From positions 1 through 6,319 of the forward strand of contig DHWG01000023.1 in the NCBI GenBank assembly GCA_002413075.1: a stretch of DNA of 6,319 nt, read 5' to 3'. Below are positions 5,631 to 6,319 of this stretch, piece after piece (position 1 is the first letter of the stretch; each line of letters opens with the position of its first letter). The notes under the pieces were generated by a model, which worked only from the letters and a program-made list of their open reading frames with translations, was not told where the DNA came from and ran no database searches. A program made the position numbers and the translations under genes. Origin of the DNA: Desulfosporosinus sp. UBA5188 (lineage in GTDB: Bacteria > Bacillota > Desulfitobacteriia > Desulfitobacteriales > Desulfitobacteriaceae).

Positions 5631-5648
5631 CTAAATAATCACCTCCTT
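5631..5648 (-). repeat. Orphan Shine-Dalgarno copy in the mttC-mttB spacer
   Basis: AAGGAGGTGATTATTTAG (5648-5631, minus strand) is a near copy (15 of 18 bases) of the mttB translation start ATGGAGGTGATTAATTTG (5594-5577), 54 bases downstream. Where the real copy has the TTG start, this one has TAG, and no ATG, GTG or TTG lies at a usable distance. It may be a relic of a duplication, a ribosome standby site, or chance. Confidence 0.5.
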
Positions 5649-5652
5649 AAAT

Positions 5653-6294
5653 TTACACTTTGGACGCCAGAAGTTGCTTGCAAAGCTCTACTGCAGAACC
5701 AGCATCCGGAGCATAACCGTCCGCACCAATTTCGTCAGCGTACTCCCTAGAAACCGGTGCTCCCCCAATAATCACCTTCACTTTATCTCTTAGCTCCTCT
5801 TCCTCTAACAACTCAATGATGTCTTTCATAGCTGGCATGGTTGTGGTTAATAGAGCGGACAAGGCTAAGATATCAGGCTCATGTTCAATAATTGCATCAA
5901 TGAAGTCTTCCGCAGAGACATCAACTCCCATATTGATCACTTCAAGTCCGCCACTTTCGATCAACATGCCAACTAGGTTTTTTCCGATATCATGTAGATC
6001 CCCTTTTACAGTTCCCAGTACAATTTTCCCTTTGCTTTTTTGATCTGCTTCAGAAATTAACGGCCTAACGATCTCTAGCCCACCACTCATACTCTTAGCC
6101 GCCATGAGGACTTCTGGCACATACATATCCCCAGCCTTAAAGCGTACTCCCACTACATTCATTCCTTCAATTAAGCCCTCGTTCACAATCTCCAATGGGT
6201 TATTTCCCGCTGCGATAAGATTTGTAACTAGAGTCTTAACCTGATCTCTCTGGCCCTCAATAACACTTTGGGCAAGCTCCGCATAATTAGCCAT
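5653..6294 (-). CDS. mttC: Trimethylamine corrinoid protein (methyl-accepting cobalamin protein)
   Basis: This cytoplasmic B12 protein of 213 residues carries the methyl group from MttB to a second methyltransferase. Residues 1-85 form the methionine-synthase-type helical cap (GMNVVGVRFKAGDMYVPEVLMAA, 44-66). Residues 88-213 form the Rossmann-like cobalamin domain with GDLHDIGKN (98-106), whose His101 is the lower cobalt ligand of the D-x-H-x-x-G motif, the S-x-L motif at 146-148 (SALL) and the GG at 177-178 (IIGGAPVS). The length is typical of the MtmC/MtbC/MttC family. The ATG at 6294 is preceded by AAGGAGGG (6310-6303) eight bases upstream. It is first of the visible pair and lies 73 bases upstream of mttB. 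The MttC rather than MtbC or MtmC assignment rests on the adjacent MttB; the sequence alone would only say methylamine-type corrinoid protein. Its promoter lies beyond the right edge. Confidence 0.93.
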   Translation of the reverse strand: MANYAELAQSVIEGQRDQVKTLVTNLIAAGNNPLEIVNEGLIEGMNVVGVRFKAGDMYVPEVLMAAKSMSGGLEIVRPLISEADQKSKGKIVLGTVKGDLHDIGKNLVGMLIESGGLEVINMGVDVSAEDFIDAIIEHEPDILALSALLTTTMPAMKDIIELLEEEELRDKVKVIIGGAPVSREYADEIGADGYAPDAGSAVELCKQLLASKV

Positions 6295-6319
6295 TACAAA
6301 TTCCCTCCTTTATATAAGA

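Overview
The window carries part of a methylated-amine (probably trimethylamine) utilisation locus from a pyrrolysine-decoding anaerobic bacterium. Moderate AT richness, strong GGAGG-type ribosome binding sites, a sigma-54 activator and a bacterial-type MttC/MttB pair suggest a Firmicute of the Desulfosporosinus/Desulfitobacterium kind. That assignment is an inference from style and gene content, not from a marker gene.

Layout, left to right. Positions 1-220 are the AT-rich leader of a PAS-domain sigma-54-dependent activator (221-1645, + strand). All other genes lie on the minus strand. Read in their own direction they are: the corrinoid protein MttC (6294-5653); the trimethylamine methyltransferase MttB (5579-4056), whose frame is interrupted by an in-frame amber codon at 4593-4595 that is almost certainly read as pyrrolysine; a 356-base regulatory interval; a 559-residue sodium:solute symporter (3699-2020); a strong bidirectional terminator (about 1951-1988); and a 66-residue two-helix membrane protein (1880-1680) with its own apparent sigma-70 promoter.

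How the parts fit. MttB would transfer a methyl group from trimethylamine to the cobalamin carried by MttC. The symporter probably imports a methylated amine or a related solute. The interval between mttB and the symporter holds a near-consensus -24/-12 promoter (TTGGCAAGGTTTTTGCA, minus strand, 3868-3884). About 80 bases upstream of it is a perfect palindrome, ACAAGTC-N6-GACTTGT, with a third phased half-site; this is where an enhancer-binding protein would sit. The activator encoded in the same window, with an intact GAFTGA loop and a Fis-type helix-turn-helix, is the obvious candidate to act there. The -24 box of this promoter is also one arm of an inverted repeat that could terminate mttCB transcription.

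The pyl biosynthesis genes, pylT, the second methyltransferase (MtbA/MtaA type) and the corrinoid reductive activase (RamA type) are not in the window. They must lie elsewhere if the amber codon is to be read and the pathway completed.
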